Under the pieces are notes generated by a model. It did no database searches. It was not told the origin of the DNA and saw nothing but the letters and a program-made list of their open reading frames with translations. A DNA stretch of 64,000 nt. Source: Omphiscola glabra (Eukaryota > Mollusca > Gastropoda > Lymnaeidae). Position numbers and translations under genes: made by a program. Shown here one piece after another: positions 1-11,275 of this stretch (within the stretch, counting starts at the first letter, position 1; the number at the start of each line of letters is the position of its first letter). The stretch lies in the NCBI GenBank assembly GCA_964017045.1, contig OZ024807.1, positions 5,890,481 to 5,954,480 of the forward strand, given 5' to 3'.

Positions 1-806
1 CTTACAGATAGTTCTCCACCCTACTTGCCGGCCTTCAAACAGGAGCCTTACAGATAGTTCTACACCCTACTTGCCGGCCTTCAAACAGGAGCCTTACAGA
101 TAGTTCTACACCCTACTTACCGGCCTTCAAACAGGAGCCTTACAGATAGTTCTACACCCTACTTGCCGGCCTTCAAACAGGAGCCTTACAGATAGTTCTA
201 CACCCTACTTGCCGGCCTTCAAACAGGAGCCTTACAGATAGTTCTACACCCTACTTGCCGGCCTTCAAACAGGAGCCTTACAGATAGTTCTACACCCTAC
301 TTGCCGGCCTTCAAACAGGAGCCTTACAGATAGTTCTACACCCTACTTGCCGGCCTTCAAACAGGAGCCTTACAGATAGTTCTACACCCTACTTGCCGGC
401 CTTCAAACAGGAGCCTTACAGATAGTTCTACACCCTACTTGCCGGCCTTCAAACAGGCGCCTTACAGATAGTTCTACACCCTACTTGCCGGCCTTCAAAC
501 AGGAGCCTTAGAGATAGTTCTACACCCTACTTGCCGGCCTTCAAACAGGAGCCTTACAGATAGTTCTACACCCTACTTGCCGGCCTTCAAACAGGAGCCT
601 TACAGATAGTCCTACACCCTACTTGCGGCCTTCAAACAGGAGCCTTACAGATAGTTCTACACCTTACTTGCCGGCCTTCAAACAGGAGCCTTACAGATAG
701 TCCTACACCCTACTTGCCGGCCTTCAAACAGGAGCCTTACAGATAGTTCTACACCCTACTTGCCGGCCTTCAAACAGGAGCCTTACGATAGTTCTACACC
801 ATACTG
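1..806. repeat. 46-bp minisatellite, about 17 copies, cut by the window edge
   Basis: The unit contains CTTACAGATAGTTCTACACC followed by CTACTTGCCGGCCTTCAAAC and AGGAGC, and recurs every 46 bases. Copies differ by single substitutions and a few one-base deletions. The left end is lost at the window edge, so the array is longer than seen. The last copy decays around 790-806. No transposon ends are visible at its right border. Confidence 0.97.
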
Positions 807-973
807 GTGGCCATTTATTGATTAATATAATAATCGACCGCACCATAAAAAAAAAAAAAACCTTTAACCTTTTTACCTGATTTCAACCGTCACACATGAC
901 GTCACACATGACGCTCGTGTGCGTGACAGCTGTTCACCCGCTCAGTACTAATACTATTTAACATGTTGTGCAG

Positions 974-1530
974 TAGAAAGTATGGTTCAATAATGAGTTC
1001 AATGGCGCGCAAAATATAATTCCCAGTAACTTCGCTAAATTATATATTTCTTTAGGGTCGGTTCACACGATCAAATTTTCCTTCAAGCATTTGATGCAAT
1101 TCGTGTATGAAGCCTTGTCACAACTTTCAAATTACGATTTGATCAAATTCCCCAAAAAAGAAAGCACGCGCAAAATAGTGTGTTCATACAACAATATGAC
1201 GCGAAATTTGATCATGTGATCTGAAGCTAATTATAACGCAACTTCGTTTGGTTCGTAATATTTTCTTTTCGGAAAATGAAATTGTCTGAATTTTAGTATG
1301 GTGTAAAAAGTATTCGGTTTAAAAGTGGTTGGGACATCAGAATATTTAATGTAGTTCATGGGCGTGAAATAAAAAGTGTGCAGTGACGTATTATGGGGGG
1401 GGGGGTGTAGTGTCGCAAAAATTGGGATTCATAAATGTGCGCTACCTGAGGTCATGTTTTGTCAAGTAACTTTAGTAGATGGAAAGTTCACGCATCGCTG
1501 TCGCCAATGTTTGGCGGGCCATATCTAGTA
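974..1530 (+). repeat. Dispersed repeat family A, copy 1, carrying a nested MITE
   Basis: This stretch matches, in reverse complement, the repeats at 3771-4010 and 32771-33657. Shared blocks include GGTTCAATAATGAGTTCAAT, the region around GGTTGGGACATCAGAAT, and a right end with TTCACGCAT and CCAATGTTTGGCGGGC. Relative to copy 3 it is interrupted by about 175 bases at 1054-1228. Family A shows no coding capacity and I cannot assign it to a known class. A non-autonomous DNA transposon or Helitron-like element would fit. Confidence 0.8.
1054..1228 (+). mobile_element. Short MITE with 16-bp terminal inverted repeats, copy 1
   Basis: The left end begins AGGGTCGGTTCACACG. The right end is a degraded inverted version (GTGATCTGAAGCT). 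A second copy at 43762-43943 has better ends, where 13 of 16 terminal bases match in inverted orientation. TA flanks both sides, suggesting a TA target duplication. Family A copy 3 lacks this segment at the matching site (about 33569-33596) and so acts as an empty site. There is no coding capacity. The superfamily (Tc1/mariner or another) is not settled. Confidence 0.75.
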
Positions 1531-2270
1531 TATATATATTTTTTAAATTGCTTGTCTTCAACTTTACACAAATATATTTCCACCCAAAAAATTCAGCCAA
1601 TGCTCCTGGTTTATACAAAGCCCATAACACATCACCGCTTAAAAGTAAAAAAATTAATAAAAATCGTCCATCTCATATGAGATAATTCAAAATGAAACAC
1701 CCCCTTGGATCACACTGTCGACCAAGCCAATGTCACGAAACCATCTTCATCATCCATTTTTAACGGGAAAATATATTTTTTCTAAAAAATAAAATATTTT
1801 GTATTTATTTATATGGCGTTAGTGAACCATAATCCTGGATGTTTTCATTTGGGTTGGGGGGGGGGGGGGGGGGGGTTCCTGGGGTAAGGTTAGTTGGGGG
1901 CGTCATATAAAAAGCGTTAGGATTTCCTCGCAAAACTCGCATAGCTCACCCATGTGAATTTTGGTCCAGTTCGCTTTAAGCTATTACCAAAATACACTCG
2001 GCCTAATCCATTATTTTGGTGATGCTTTCATTCATCACTTTCAAAAAAACACCCGCTATAATGAATGTCAAAAGGAAAATGTCATCGATGTTCATGTCAT
2101 CATGGCAACGCGAACTTTTAGCATGACACGCTGTCATTTTCACCAGCTGCCTTTCATATGGCGCCCCATGAGCCAGGGCGCTCTCAAATTAAAGTAGGGC
2201 GTCCCTTTTTTGTGTTGAGAGATGGCATGTTGTATCGATTGAGATCGTCTGATGTGGTGGACCTAGAGAA
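1531..2270. other. Non-coding, AT-rich, with a 20-base G run
   Basis: I see no gene here. A run of 20 G lies at 1856-1875. The short ORFs are low-complexity and have no recognisable motif. Confidence 0.6.
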
Positions 2271-2362
2271 ACGCAAACCGTCGTTGTAACGCTCTCTTAG
2301 CGCATACCGTCGTTGTAACACTCTAAGCGCATACCGTCGTTGTAACACTCTAAGCGCGTACG
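2271..2362. repeat. 27-bp short tandem repeat, about 3 copies
   Basis: The unit contains ACCGTCGTTGTAACACTC and AAGCGC. The first copy is diverged. Confidence 0.9.
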
Positions 2363-2525
2363 TCCTGTTCTTTTATTTCTTTCGAAAAGCGTTTTTTTTT
2401 TTCTTCTTTTAATTTATTAAATATCTAATGCTTTCCGATTTCCTGTAAAAAAAATTTTTTTGTTTTTTTTCGAAATTTGTTACGGCAATAAACCGGCAAT
2501 TATCTTATCCCACATCGGAAAGCAT

Positions 2526-2701
2526 TATTTTACTTATCATTATTTTGTAACGTTTTTTTTTTATATAAAAAACGAAGAAAAGACGGCTTATATTATCGTT
2601 GATTTTCCTTTCAGTGTTGTGGCTATCAACGATAATATAAGCTGTCTTTTCTTCGTTTTTTATATAAAAAGAAAATTTTACAAAATAATGATAAGTAAAA
2701 T
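2526..2701. repeat. Large inverted repeat with 77-78 bp arms and a 21-base loop
   Basis: The left arm 2526-2603 is nearly the reverse complement of the right arm 2625-2701. Both carry the TTATATAAAAAACGAAGAAA type core, and the loop is 2604-2624. There is no coding potential. It is probably a fold-back MITE, or the product of an inverted duplication. I could not define a target duplication. Confidence 0.9.
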
Positions 2702-3770
2702 CCAAATGTTATGCCGACGACGTGTTTACGTCATCGTTCCCTGTGAATGAACTCTAGCTGACCCCGAGCTCGGAACCGCATTTGGGGTGTGGCTAACTAA
2801 AAATTGTCTTTGGCCTTGTTTACGACTAAATGATATTACAGCCTGTATTATTATTAGAATTCTGTAAAAAAAAAAAAAGTCTAGAGAAATCAGGAAAGGA
2901 AAACAATGTGTAATCCTTTTCTAGAAATATCCTGAAAACAGACTATAAAAGGAGACACACGAGATATCCTGGCTATCATTTATCACGAGATATGTTTGGT
3001 ATACGAGACAGAGATTTGTTAACTAGCTTTTGCTGTGTGTGTGTAGACTCCTCTTCATCATTGTACCTTCTTAAAACTTTTATAAACACCCCGCGATTAT
3101 AGTTATCAGATGCGGAACACATTTCCCCCAAAAGAATCAGTGGAAGATTCAAATTTCTGATGAACTTTTGAAATCAGTGAAGACTGCTTGTTTCTTCTTT
3201 AGATGAGGTTTTTTTTCTTCTTTCTTAAATTTTGATGAGACTCCAAAATGAAAAACATCCCCGGGGGGGGTGCGATCAAACACGCGTCCTACCCGCATTG
3301 ACGGCACAAACACCACGCTTAGATTCGACGCAGACCCGATCAAATAGAACTGTTGACGACATTAGCGGTAATGCAAAGGCTTTCGATACGAACACAAATA
3401 TATGATCCGTAGACTCTCCGTCTCTCTGTATGAATCAAGCTGTTCGAATAAACAAGGTGGAGAAATCACTATCAAAGTTGCCACGTCACCACTAGCAGAC
3501 GATCTGCATCTACCTCATCCGGGATTTGGATTATTTGTAAGAGGCGTAACCATACGCTTCATATCTCACCAAGGCCCAGAGGTAGATGCTACAACCACAC
3601 ATTATTTCATGTAAGATGTTTGGTCAACTTTTGCACACCAATGATTTGCGCACAGACAAAATTAGAGTAAACTTTGTAACCAAGGACACCATTTTTAATT
3701 AAAATTGAACAATTTTAAACTACAAGACGGTGCTGCTTATCACAATGAGACATTCTTTTAAAATATATTT
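2702..3770. other. No recognisable feature
   Basis: Mixed-composition non-coding DNA. Two short ORFs (3149-3343 minus and 3402-3614 plus) have no motif, splice context or composition to support them. Confidence 0.5.
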
Positions 3771-4010
3771 TACTAGATAAATATAGCCCGCCAAACATTG
3801 GCGACAGCAATGCGTGAACCTTCAATCTACTTAAGTTACTTGACAAAACATGAACTCAAGCAACCCACATTAATAATCCCAATTTTTGCTACACCCCTTG
3901 CCCCGAAGATACGTCGCTGCAAACTTTTTATTTCACGCCCATGAACTATATTAAAAATTCTGATGTCCCAACCAATTATTATCTAAACCATAATTAATTT
4001 GAGACGATTT
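3771..4010 (-). repeat. Dispersed repeat family A, copy 2 (partial)
   Basis: This is an inverted copy of the 3' half of family A. It shares TATAGCCCGCCAAACATTGG, CCCAATTTTTGCTACACCCC and CTGATGTCCCAACCA with copies 1 and 3. It stops near GAGACGATTT, before the segment that holds the nested MITE in copy 1. Confidence 0.85.
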
Positions 4011-4372
4011 ATGGAGGAGTTTGTGTGTGTGTGTGGGGGGGGGGGGGCTTTGTGTAGATGGTACGTGTAATTATAGTATCTACAAGTCAAGTGTCTGGAA
4101 TGTGGGCCTGAAGCATGCGTATGGGGTCTTTAGGAGTTTCTCTTCTACGTCAAGTATAATCTGGAATAGTTATGTGGTCACTGATTTACAGTGCTTTACA
4201 AATTAACCATGGGAATTTCGACGGCGCCCCTCCACCAGTGTGCTATTAATCCTATGTGTGCCATTATCCCTAGCAACACGTGTGCCGCCGTCCCTAGCAC
4301 CACGTGTGCCGCACACAGATTTGCACGTGTACAACGGGATGTAAAGCACAACTTGAATGACATGCCTGTACA

Positions 4373-4558
4373 GGTATTGAAGATGTAATTGAAGATGTTA
4401 TTGAAGATGTAATTGAAGATGTTATTGAAGATGCAATTGAAGATGTAATAGAAGATGTTATTGAAGATGTAATTGAAGATGTTAATGAAGACACAATTGA
4501 AGATGTTATTGAATATGCAATTGAAGATGTAATTGAAGATGTAATTAAAGATGTAATT
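4373..4558. repeat. 12-bp tandem array, about 15 copies
   Basis: The units are ATTGAAGATGTA and ATTGAAGATGTT, often alternating to give a 24-bp higher-order repeat. Because 12 is a multiple of three, the array stays open in several frames and yields a Ser/Thr/Ile-rich ORF on the minus strand that is not a real gene. Confidence 0.95.
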
Positions 4559-5119
4559 GGTTGTTTCTTCGATAAAGGTTTCCTGCAGCGGCTACCGACT
4601 GTTTCAGTAAAATAAGTGCAATCCCAATGAGGTCCAAGAGGCTTGCAAAGATCGTTAAGTGGGATTCATTCTATTCTCAAGGGCCACTTAAGGGCTAGCT
4701 GGAGAACCGCCGAAACGCGTTCGACGCCATTTTTAACGCTTGCGTACGCATCACGTGACCTATTCAATCCTCATCAATTAAAAAAAAATGGGGGGGGGGG
4801 AGGGATCTTAGCTCGCGTACTCATCAAATTAAGTCATTAACCCTTGGGTTACCACGCCTGTGTTCAAATAGAACATGGCGCTGATTGATTGACGGTGGTC
4901 GTCATGGTGATCGTTGGAGTGGAAAGTTGGGGGGAGACAGGGGCTATAGTGGGTCTCATCGGATGCAGTGGGGGCATGGAATTATGGTTGGGGACACAAG
5001 AGCCTAATAAGAGCTGAAAAAGAATAGTGTCCCGTAGAGGTGGGCTGTGTCGTGTAAGGGAGAACTTGTGTGTCTTATGGAGATGTGATATGTATTTGGA
5101 GAAATCGGTGTCTCTTATG
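4559..5119. other. No gene; contains a G-rich tract
   Basis: Non-coding. A run of about 10 G follows an A-rich tract near 4783-4800. The minus-strand ORF 4864-5205 runs into the SPIN copy and is judged spurious. Confidence 0.5.
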
Positions 5120-5316
5120 CAGCGGTTCTCCCCCTGTGGGTCGCGAACCCTTTGGGGGTCGAATGACCTTTCACAGGGGTCGCCTAAGACCATCTGGGAA
5201 CACATGTAGTCTGCAGTTATGAGGTAGCAATGAAAATAATGTTATGGTCGGGGATCACCACAACATGAGGAATCTGTATTAAAGGGTCGCGGCGTTAAGA
5301 ATGTTGAGAACCACTG
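5120..5316 (+). mobile_element. SPIN-like hAT MITE, copy 1
   Basis: It starts CAGCGGTTCTC and ends GAGAACCACTG, giving inverted ends. Inside are the hallmark GTGGGTCGCGA, AGGGGTCGCCTAAGACCATC and CACCACAACATGAGGAA blocks. The flanks CTCTTATG and CTCTAATG match at 7 of 8 bases as a target duplication. At 197 bp with no transposase it is non-autonomous. The family is SPIN (hAT, Buster group), identified from my memory of its consensus. Confidence 0.9.
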
Positions 5317-5767
5317 CTCTAATGGATGAGTATTGCTGAATATGTAGAAACGATGTGTCGCTTGTAGAAAGGGGCGTATCTGATGGAGAGGTAGTGTCTG
5401 TTATACAGATGTGATGTGTCTTTGAATACGTGGGGTGTGCCTAACGAAAAAAACGAGTTTGTCTTATGCCGAAGTTTAAATTTTTCTTGAAGAAAGTGGT
5501 TGCTAATTACAAACAGCTAGTGCTTCCCAAGAGGCAATGCGTGTGTCTTGGGAAAAAACTATACGGTTCACGAATATTCTTCCCGTAACGTCACGTGTGT
5601 GGCTGAACATGATTTTTTTACACTCCGCGAGCAACAAAAAAACACGTATGTTAGAACCAGTGTTAATATGACACATTAGGGCGCTAACCATCCGGGCTCG
5701 ACCGGCTTCAATTTTTACCGGGACTTGATTTTATTGGAGTGGAACCGATTTCTGTCACCTCATAGAG
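5317..5767. other. Unassigned spacer between two SPIN copies
   Basis: About 450 bases with no gene or repeat structure that I can identify. Confidence 0.5.
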
Positions 5768-5930
5768 CAGTGGTTCTCAACCTTACTAATACAGTTCCTC
5801 ATGTTCTGGCGACCCCTAACAACAAACCTATTTTCGTTGATATTTCATAACTGTATAGAATATTTTATTTTCCGATGGTATTAGGCGACCCCTGCGAAAG
5901 GGGCCGCAACCCACAGGTTGAGAACCGCTG
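5768..5930 (-). mobile_element. SPIN-like hAT MITE, copy 2, internally shortened
   Basis: It reads CAGTGGTTCTCAACC to GAGAACCGCTG, so it is inverted relative to copy 1. A perfect 8-bp duplication, TCATAGAG, flanks it at 5760-5767 and 5931-5938. It is 163 bp, about 35-40 bp shorter than the other copies. The shortage includes the usual CTAATGCCGCGACCC block near the left end. Confidence 0.93.
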
Positions 5931-5938
5931 TCATAGAG

Positions 5939-6532
5939 GCTCATGTTAAACAGATGTTAAACTTTCAGTTGCTCATGTGCAACACATGTTGTGAGCTGGC
6001 CGACGATAGAGTTATGAAGAAGAAAAAACAAATGAAGCTTCTTTCATTGTTGCTCCGCTTCGAGTCGTGCTGTCACAATTTGACCTTTTCGGATGCGTCA
6101 CAAGTCAACAATGAGCTACACTATACAAATTTAATGACATCCCAATACAATACAATTGACTGGGCAAATTTTTTTTGTTGTTGTTATAACGTTGATCGCG
6201 TGGGACTAAAAATATAAGTTCTAATTTTCTATCGTTTTCAAAAATACATTTAAAAATTAAAAATTTTAGAAAAAATTATTTTAAAATCGTAATTTGTTAT
6301 AACTTAAAAGCACTCTTTCTCTCTGCTTCCCTTTTTTTAATTTTTTTTTTTTAATTTTATCTTTTTCCGACGCAATTGTTGCAAGATGTATCTAACAGTA
6401 GCTTTGATTTTAAATGGAAAAAAAAGTCTAAATATCAGTTATCTCACAATTTGAGTAATGTATTGTAGGGGAACGGCATCGAACAAAACTTTGTGTGTTG
6501 ACACGCTATAGTCTAACACACTTCTCAAATTA
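5939..6532. other. AT-rich, no gene recognised
   Basis: Long A/T runs. The 99-aa ORF 5918-6217 begins inside the SPIN copy and has no motif. Confidence 0.5.
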
Positions 6533-7247
6533 ACCTAGTCCGAAATACATGTAGTCTAATACCGGAATACATGTAGTCTAATACCGAAATAATTGTAGCC
6601 TAATACCGAAATAAATGTAGCCTAATACCGAAATAAATGTAGTCTAATACCGAAATAAATGTAGCCTAACACCGAAATACATGTAGCCTAATACCGAAAT
6701 AATTGTAGCCTAACACCGAAATACATGTAGCCTAATACCGAAATACATGTAGCCTAATACCGAAATACCTGTAGCCTAATACCGAAATACATGTAGCCTA
6801 ATACCGAAATACATGTAGCCTAATACCGAAATACATGTAGCCTAATACCGAAATACCTGTAGCCTAATACCGAAATACATGTAGCCTAATACCGAAATAC
6901 ATGTAGCCTAATACCGAAATACATGTAGCCTATTACCGAAATACATGTAGCCTAACACCGAAATACATGTAGCCTAACACCGAAATACATGTAGCCTAAT
7001 ACCGAAATACATGTAGCCTAATACCGAAATACATGTAGCCTAATACCGAAATACATGTAGCCTAATACCGAAATACATGTAGCCTAATACCGAAATACAT
7101 GTAGCCTAATACCGAAATACATGTAGCCTAATACCGAAATACATGTAGCCTAATACCGAAATACATGTAGCCTAATACCGAAATACATGTAGCCTAATAC
7201 CGAAATACATGTAGCCTAATACCGAAATACATGTAGCCTAATACCGA
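6533..7247. repeat. 22-bp minisatellite, about 32 copies
   Basis: The unit is close to CCGAAATACATGTAGCCTAA followed by TA. Left-edge copies are the most diverged (ATAATTGTAG and ATAAATGTAG variants). Copies from about 7000 rightwards are almost identical. The unit holds the palindrome ACATGT. Confidence 0.97.
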
Positions 7248-7649
7248 AGTGAAAGGCGTGACGCGGTGATCACATTTTTTCAGGCCGAAGGATGTGTGGT
7301 GAAAATTGAAGCCCAACAGGCAGATTATAGACGCAAAGGGAAGTCTCTGTAGAAATCGGAGCAAGGCGGCAGAGCAGCGTCAAAGTTTTGCAGCGAATCT
7401 TTCTGCCGAGACTGCTCCTCCAAGATCGACCCACATAGTTTCAAGTAAGCCTGAATCTGCCCCCCCCCCCAGCGTCTCACGAAGCCGGACAGATGCCACG
7501 CGCCAACTTTTACTATACAGACGAGTGTGGATTTTTTTTCTTTCTGGAACTTAAGGTGACCGGGTGGGACTGGGTGGTCGTCGGAATAGCATTTTGTTTT
7601 TCGGTTAACCGAACATCTCCCACAAAAAGAATATAATTAAATAATAAAC
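7248..7649. other. No gene recognised
   Basis: Mixed sequence between the 22-bp array and the LINE tail. It could be the start of the LINE 3' flank, but no boundary is visible. Confidence 0.4.
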
Positions 7650-7866
7650 GACTTCTGGGTCCGGTTCTGGTAGGGTACGTTGCTGCATCCATGTACTGGC
7701 ACATGTGCAACGGTTGGGGAAGCGATGCTGCCATCCTAACGGCTCCTAGCAGATGCCAGGGCAGCCTTGAAGCTTTCGATAGATGTCGAGTTCACGGCGG
7801 TATTGTCCAGGTGGCTCTTAGCGATTATTGTTCGCGGGAAGAATGTTTGGCTGCTTTAGTGTTCAG
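7650..7866 (-). mobile_element. 3' end of a CR1/L2-like LINE, antisense, with the reverse transcriptase C-terminus
   Basis: Read on the minus strand, 7843 down to 7739 encodes FFPRTI, then NTAV, then SIESFKAALASA, and ends at a stop at 7736-7738. The pattern of a FPRTI motif followed by a short SLxxFKxxL helix just before the stop is typical of the C-terminus of many CR1/L2/I-type LINE reverse transcriptases. The Trp-Asn that usually follows PRTI is not preserved. An in-frame stop lies upstream, near 7856. The copy is therefore a 5'-truncated, dead remnant; the rest of the ORF is missing. About 80 bases of probable 3' UTR follow toward 7650. Confidence 0.65.
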
Positions 7867-8315
7867 TGTATCACATGTACCACACTTTTCAGTCTGCTGT
7901 GATGTAAAATGAAAAAAAATTAATTTAAAAAAAAAAAAAAAAGTTGAGGATTGCAAATTTTATTCTGTGAATTTCGTTTATAAAAATAGATGTGATGCAA
8001 ACTTAGAATAAAACCCCGAGGTCACTTTGACCTTGCAGGCGTGAATCTGCAATAAATACCAATTAAAAAATTTGCAGATGCCATTATCCAAATCTGGTCA
8101 CTGCACTACATTACGTATCTAGATTAATTCATTTTTTAACCTGGGTTGTGCAGCAGAGGTCGATCTTGCATCCCTGTGTTTGTTATAACGCCATTTCTCC
8201 ATACCATGCGCCTAACATACTATAATAATACCTGATATATATTCTAAAAGGGCATGGGCGGTTCGGATAACCGACGTTTGGGCCAATCAGCTTTCGGATA
8301 GTCGACGCTCTAATG
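7867..8315. other. No gene recognised
   Basis: AT-rich spacer with homopolymer runs, up to SPIN copy 3. Confidence 0.5.
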
Positions 8316-8514
8316 CAGTGGTTCTCAACCTTCCTAATGCCGGGACCCCTTAATACAGTTCCTCATGTTGTGGCGACCCCGAACCAAAAGACTATTTTCG
8401 TTGCCACTTCATAACTGTATAGTATAAGTGTTTCCCGGTGGTCATTGGCGACCCCTGGGAAAGGGTCGTTCGACCCCCCAAAGGGGGTCACGACCCACAG
8501 GTTGAGAACAGCTG
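8316..8514 (-). mobile_element. SPIN-like hAT MITE, copy 3
   Basis: It runs from CAGTGGTTCTCAACCTTCCT to GAGAACAGCTG (199 bp). The flanks CTCTAATG and CCTTAATG match at 6 of 8 bases and share the central TA. It has all the hallmark blocks, including TTCCTCATGTTGTGGCGACC and GGTCACGACCCACAGGTTG. There is no coding capacity. Confidence 0.9.
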
Positions 8515-8522
8515 CCTTAATG

Positions 8523-11062
8523 TATACCTAACTAAGTTGAGCCCAGTGATGTGTCGGCCTGTCAGCTAAATTAACACTCATAGTTTGCGTCATCTTTAAA
8601 AATTAAGATGTAGAACTATCAGCTATAAGAATAAGGGAATATAATATATTTAAATACTTTTTTTTTGGAACACGTTCAGGGGTGACTATAAGATTCCAAA
8701 TAAGGCGTAAGAAGAATATTGGATATGGCTTGGTTATACTTACGGGTCACCAGTTTGTTTGTTTGTTTGTTTCTAACCAGCGAGCAGTGTATCGATTTTC
8801 CGGACTGTGGGGGGGGGGGGGGGGGCGTCAGCAAATTAGAAATTATAAGCAGTGGACTGTAACCAATGCGGGGCGTTTATCACCCCCCCCCCACTCTTCT
8901 CCTGAGCGGGGGGAAGCCAACATCCCACTCCCCCACCCCCCCAAAACACCCCGGACTTGGGTCAGTTCTGTGGGTGATGATAGCGGTATTTATGAGTCCA
9001 TCATTGATATCTGCCTATTACTTAATACTCATATTTGCGGTCAACCTTGTTTCCCTTATGGCAGAATATTGATTTCAAACACTTTACAAAATAATCGCTC
9101 ATACCTCAATAATTCTTCACAATGTTCAACAAATCAAAGCAATCAAATCCGGTGATTATTCAAACAAAGACACAATTTTTTAGTAGACATATTAATCATA
9201 ATTTTTTTTTGTTTTAATTATTAAAATACAACATTTCGGTTGATGTCTTGATGGCCTGTGCGGTAAAAACTTTTTTTTTATTTATTTCCGAACTTTCCCA
9301 TTTCACAACATGTATATCCTTGAATATAGCAATAGCAGTAAAAAAAAAATGGTGTAAATATCTCATAAAATATAATTGAAAACAATGTTTTGATTTAGGT
9401 TAAGAGTCACTTCGCTAACATAGCAGTACTGAACACTGTTGACATTTTGTCCGACCCGATTACCCGGATGATTACAGCAGCTCTATTTATAGATTTCCGC
9501 CATTAAATGACAAGCCCTATTGAGTTAAATCACCAGAGTTACACAGAGGATTTTAAGTATTTAAAAAAAAAATTATAATGTTAATATCAAAGTAAGATGA
9601 AAACTCCATGAAAACCGAAATTAAAATTACATTAAAATTCTAATATAATGAATTTCTGTTGCAGTTCTAAAACCGATATATTTATTTTGGTTTTAAAACC
9701 CTAAATGCTATTATTATTTTTAAAAACTGTGTGCTTTTGTTTATTTATTCAAATTAATCAGTAAATAAGGGCCTTTCTTCATACTGTCAGATATTATTCC
9801 AGTGCCTTTTTTTGTTTTCAACTCCTTTAAGTCATATTGACGTGTTGGCGAGGAAAGATGGCGCAAGAGAGTGATTGGTGATGTGATGATCGGGAAGCCC
9901 CTAAAAAATCACCCCCCCCCCCCACAACAGTCCAGCCATGCAATCTGTCGGGCTCTAATCACCGAGGCTTTAAAATCCGGCCTATGCCGATACATTGTCC
10001 ACGTGTGTTTGATTTAACGTTCGCGGCCCACACTGTGCAGCCGGCGCATAAACAATGAGTTGCCGTGGTAACGGAGTATTCACCTTAGGAGTTTTATTGA
10101 CAGACCTCGTTTCAAGGTTGTCAGAGCTTTGATGGCTGCTTTGGAAAAAAAAATATTTTTTGGGGGGGAGGGGGGGGAGGGGGTGATAAAATGGCTGGTT
10201 GAGCAGGTCGGTGATGAATGGGTTGGTCTGGGGCATATGGTTGATGGAGGGATGTGTTGGCTGGTCCGGGCATATGGTTGACGAAAGACGAATAGTTGGT
10301 TGGGACACATGATGGATGGAGAGAGTGGTGGTCTGATTTGTATGGGGGCTATGGTTAATGGAGAGACTGGTGGATGGACCTGCAAGTTGGTTGATTACTT
10401 AAGGCTGGCTCGTGGTTGATTGCCTTTTCTACATATTGAAATCTTCTCCAGGACTCAAAGTCATTATATACAGCAATATCATGTAATGGTTTTTCTAGTA
10501 CCACATTCACGTAAAAATATAGATACGCCTATTTTTTATTCTCCGTTGGATGGTTTATCCTAAACGTGGTGTCGATGGTGAGGGGGGGGGGGGAGGAAGA
10601 GTTTCAGTATGACTAATTTAGTCTCGACTGTTCTTCTAAGTTACGTTGTTCATGCCCATGTGTAAGGTGGTTACTAAGCGGTGATCCAATGTCATGTCTT
10701 GTTCATTAGCTCTGATGTTACTAATCTTCTGTGACTTACACCTTTCAAATTGTGTTCCTTTAATTTTGTTTATTATATTAAACGACCATATATTGACAAA
10801 GTTCCAGATGGTTTTGCCAACTCCGACAAAATACTCAGACATTACAGCGATACTGTCTCCTCTTCTTTATGAGGTTAGCTCTTATCTCCAGCCTTTGCTG
10901 CTGCTGTCGCCTTGACTTCCCGTCAAATGTCGCGGCGCGAGATAAGAGGCGAGAAATTTCGCGCATTCTCTGTCAATAAAAATTTAGATAAACGCCGCCT
11001 TAATGTCGAAAACAATGGGACGGCGGGATGTGAAATAATCACCGTCTTACCGAACGGGAGGA
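8523..11062. other. 2.5 kb without genes; homopolymers and a CpG-rich patch
   Basis: Contains G17 at 8809-8825, several C and G runs, a (GTTT)n stretch near 8755, and a CpG-rich patch around 10915-11065. No ORF here looks like a conserved protein and no repeat array is present. Confidence 0.5.
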
Positions 11063-11275
11063 GCGTGTTTGTGTTTCAGTGTTTGCGTTTCGGTGTTTGT
11101 GCTTCAGAGGTAGTATATTTCAGCGTTTGTCTGTCAGTCAGAGTCTGTATTTCAGTGTTTGTATTTCAGCAGTGTGTGTCTTGCAGAGTTTGTATCTAAG
11201 TGTTTGTATTTGAGTGTTTGTATTTGAGTGTTTGTATTTGAGTGATGGTATTTCAGTGTTCGCATATCAGTGTTT
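11063..11275. repeat. 14-bp degenerate tandem repeat
   Basis: Variants of GTGTTTGTATTTCA and GTGTTTGTATTTGA. They are well preserved around 11195-11245 and decayed to the left. Confidence 0.85.

Noticed and set aside
6533..7247. Regular 22-bp repeats that might suggest a CRISPR array
   Set aside because: The repeats are head-to-tail with no unique spacers, and the genome is eukaryotic. The same holds for the 20-bp array at 50873-52130.
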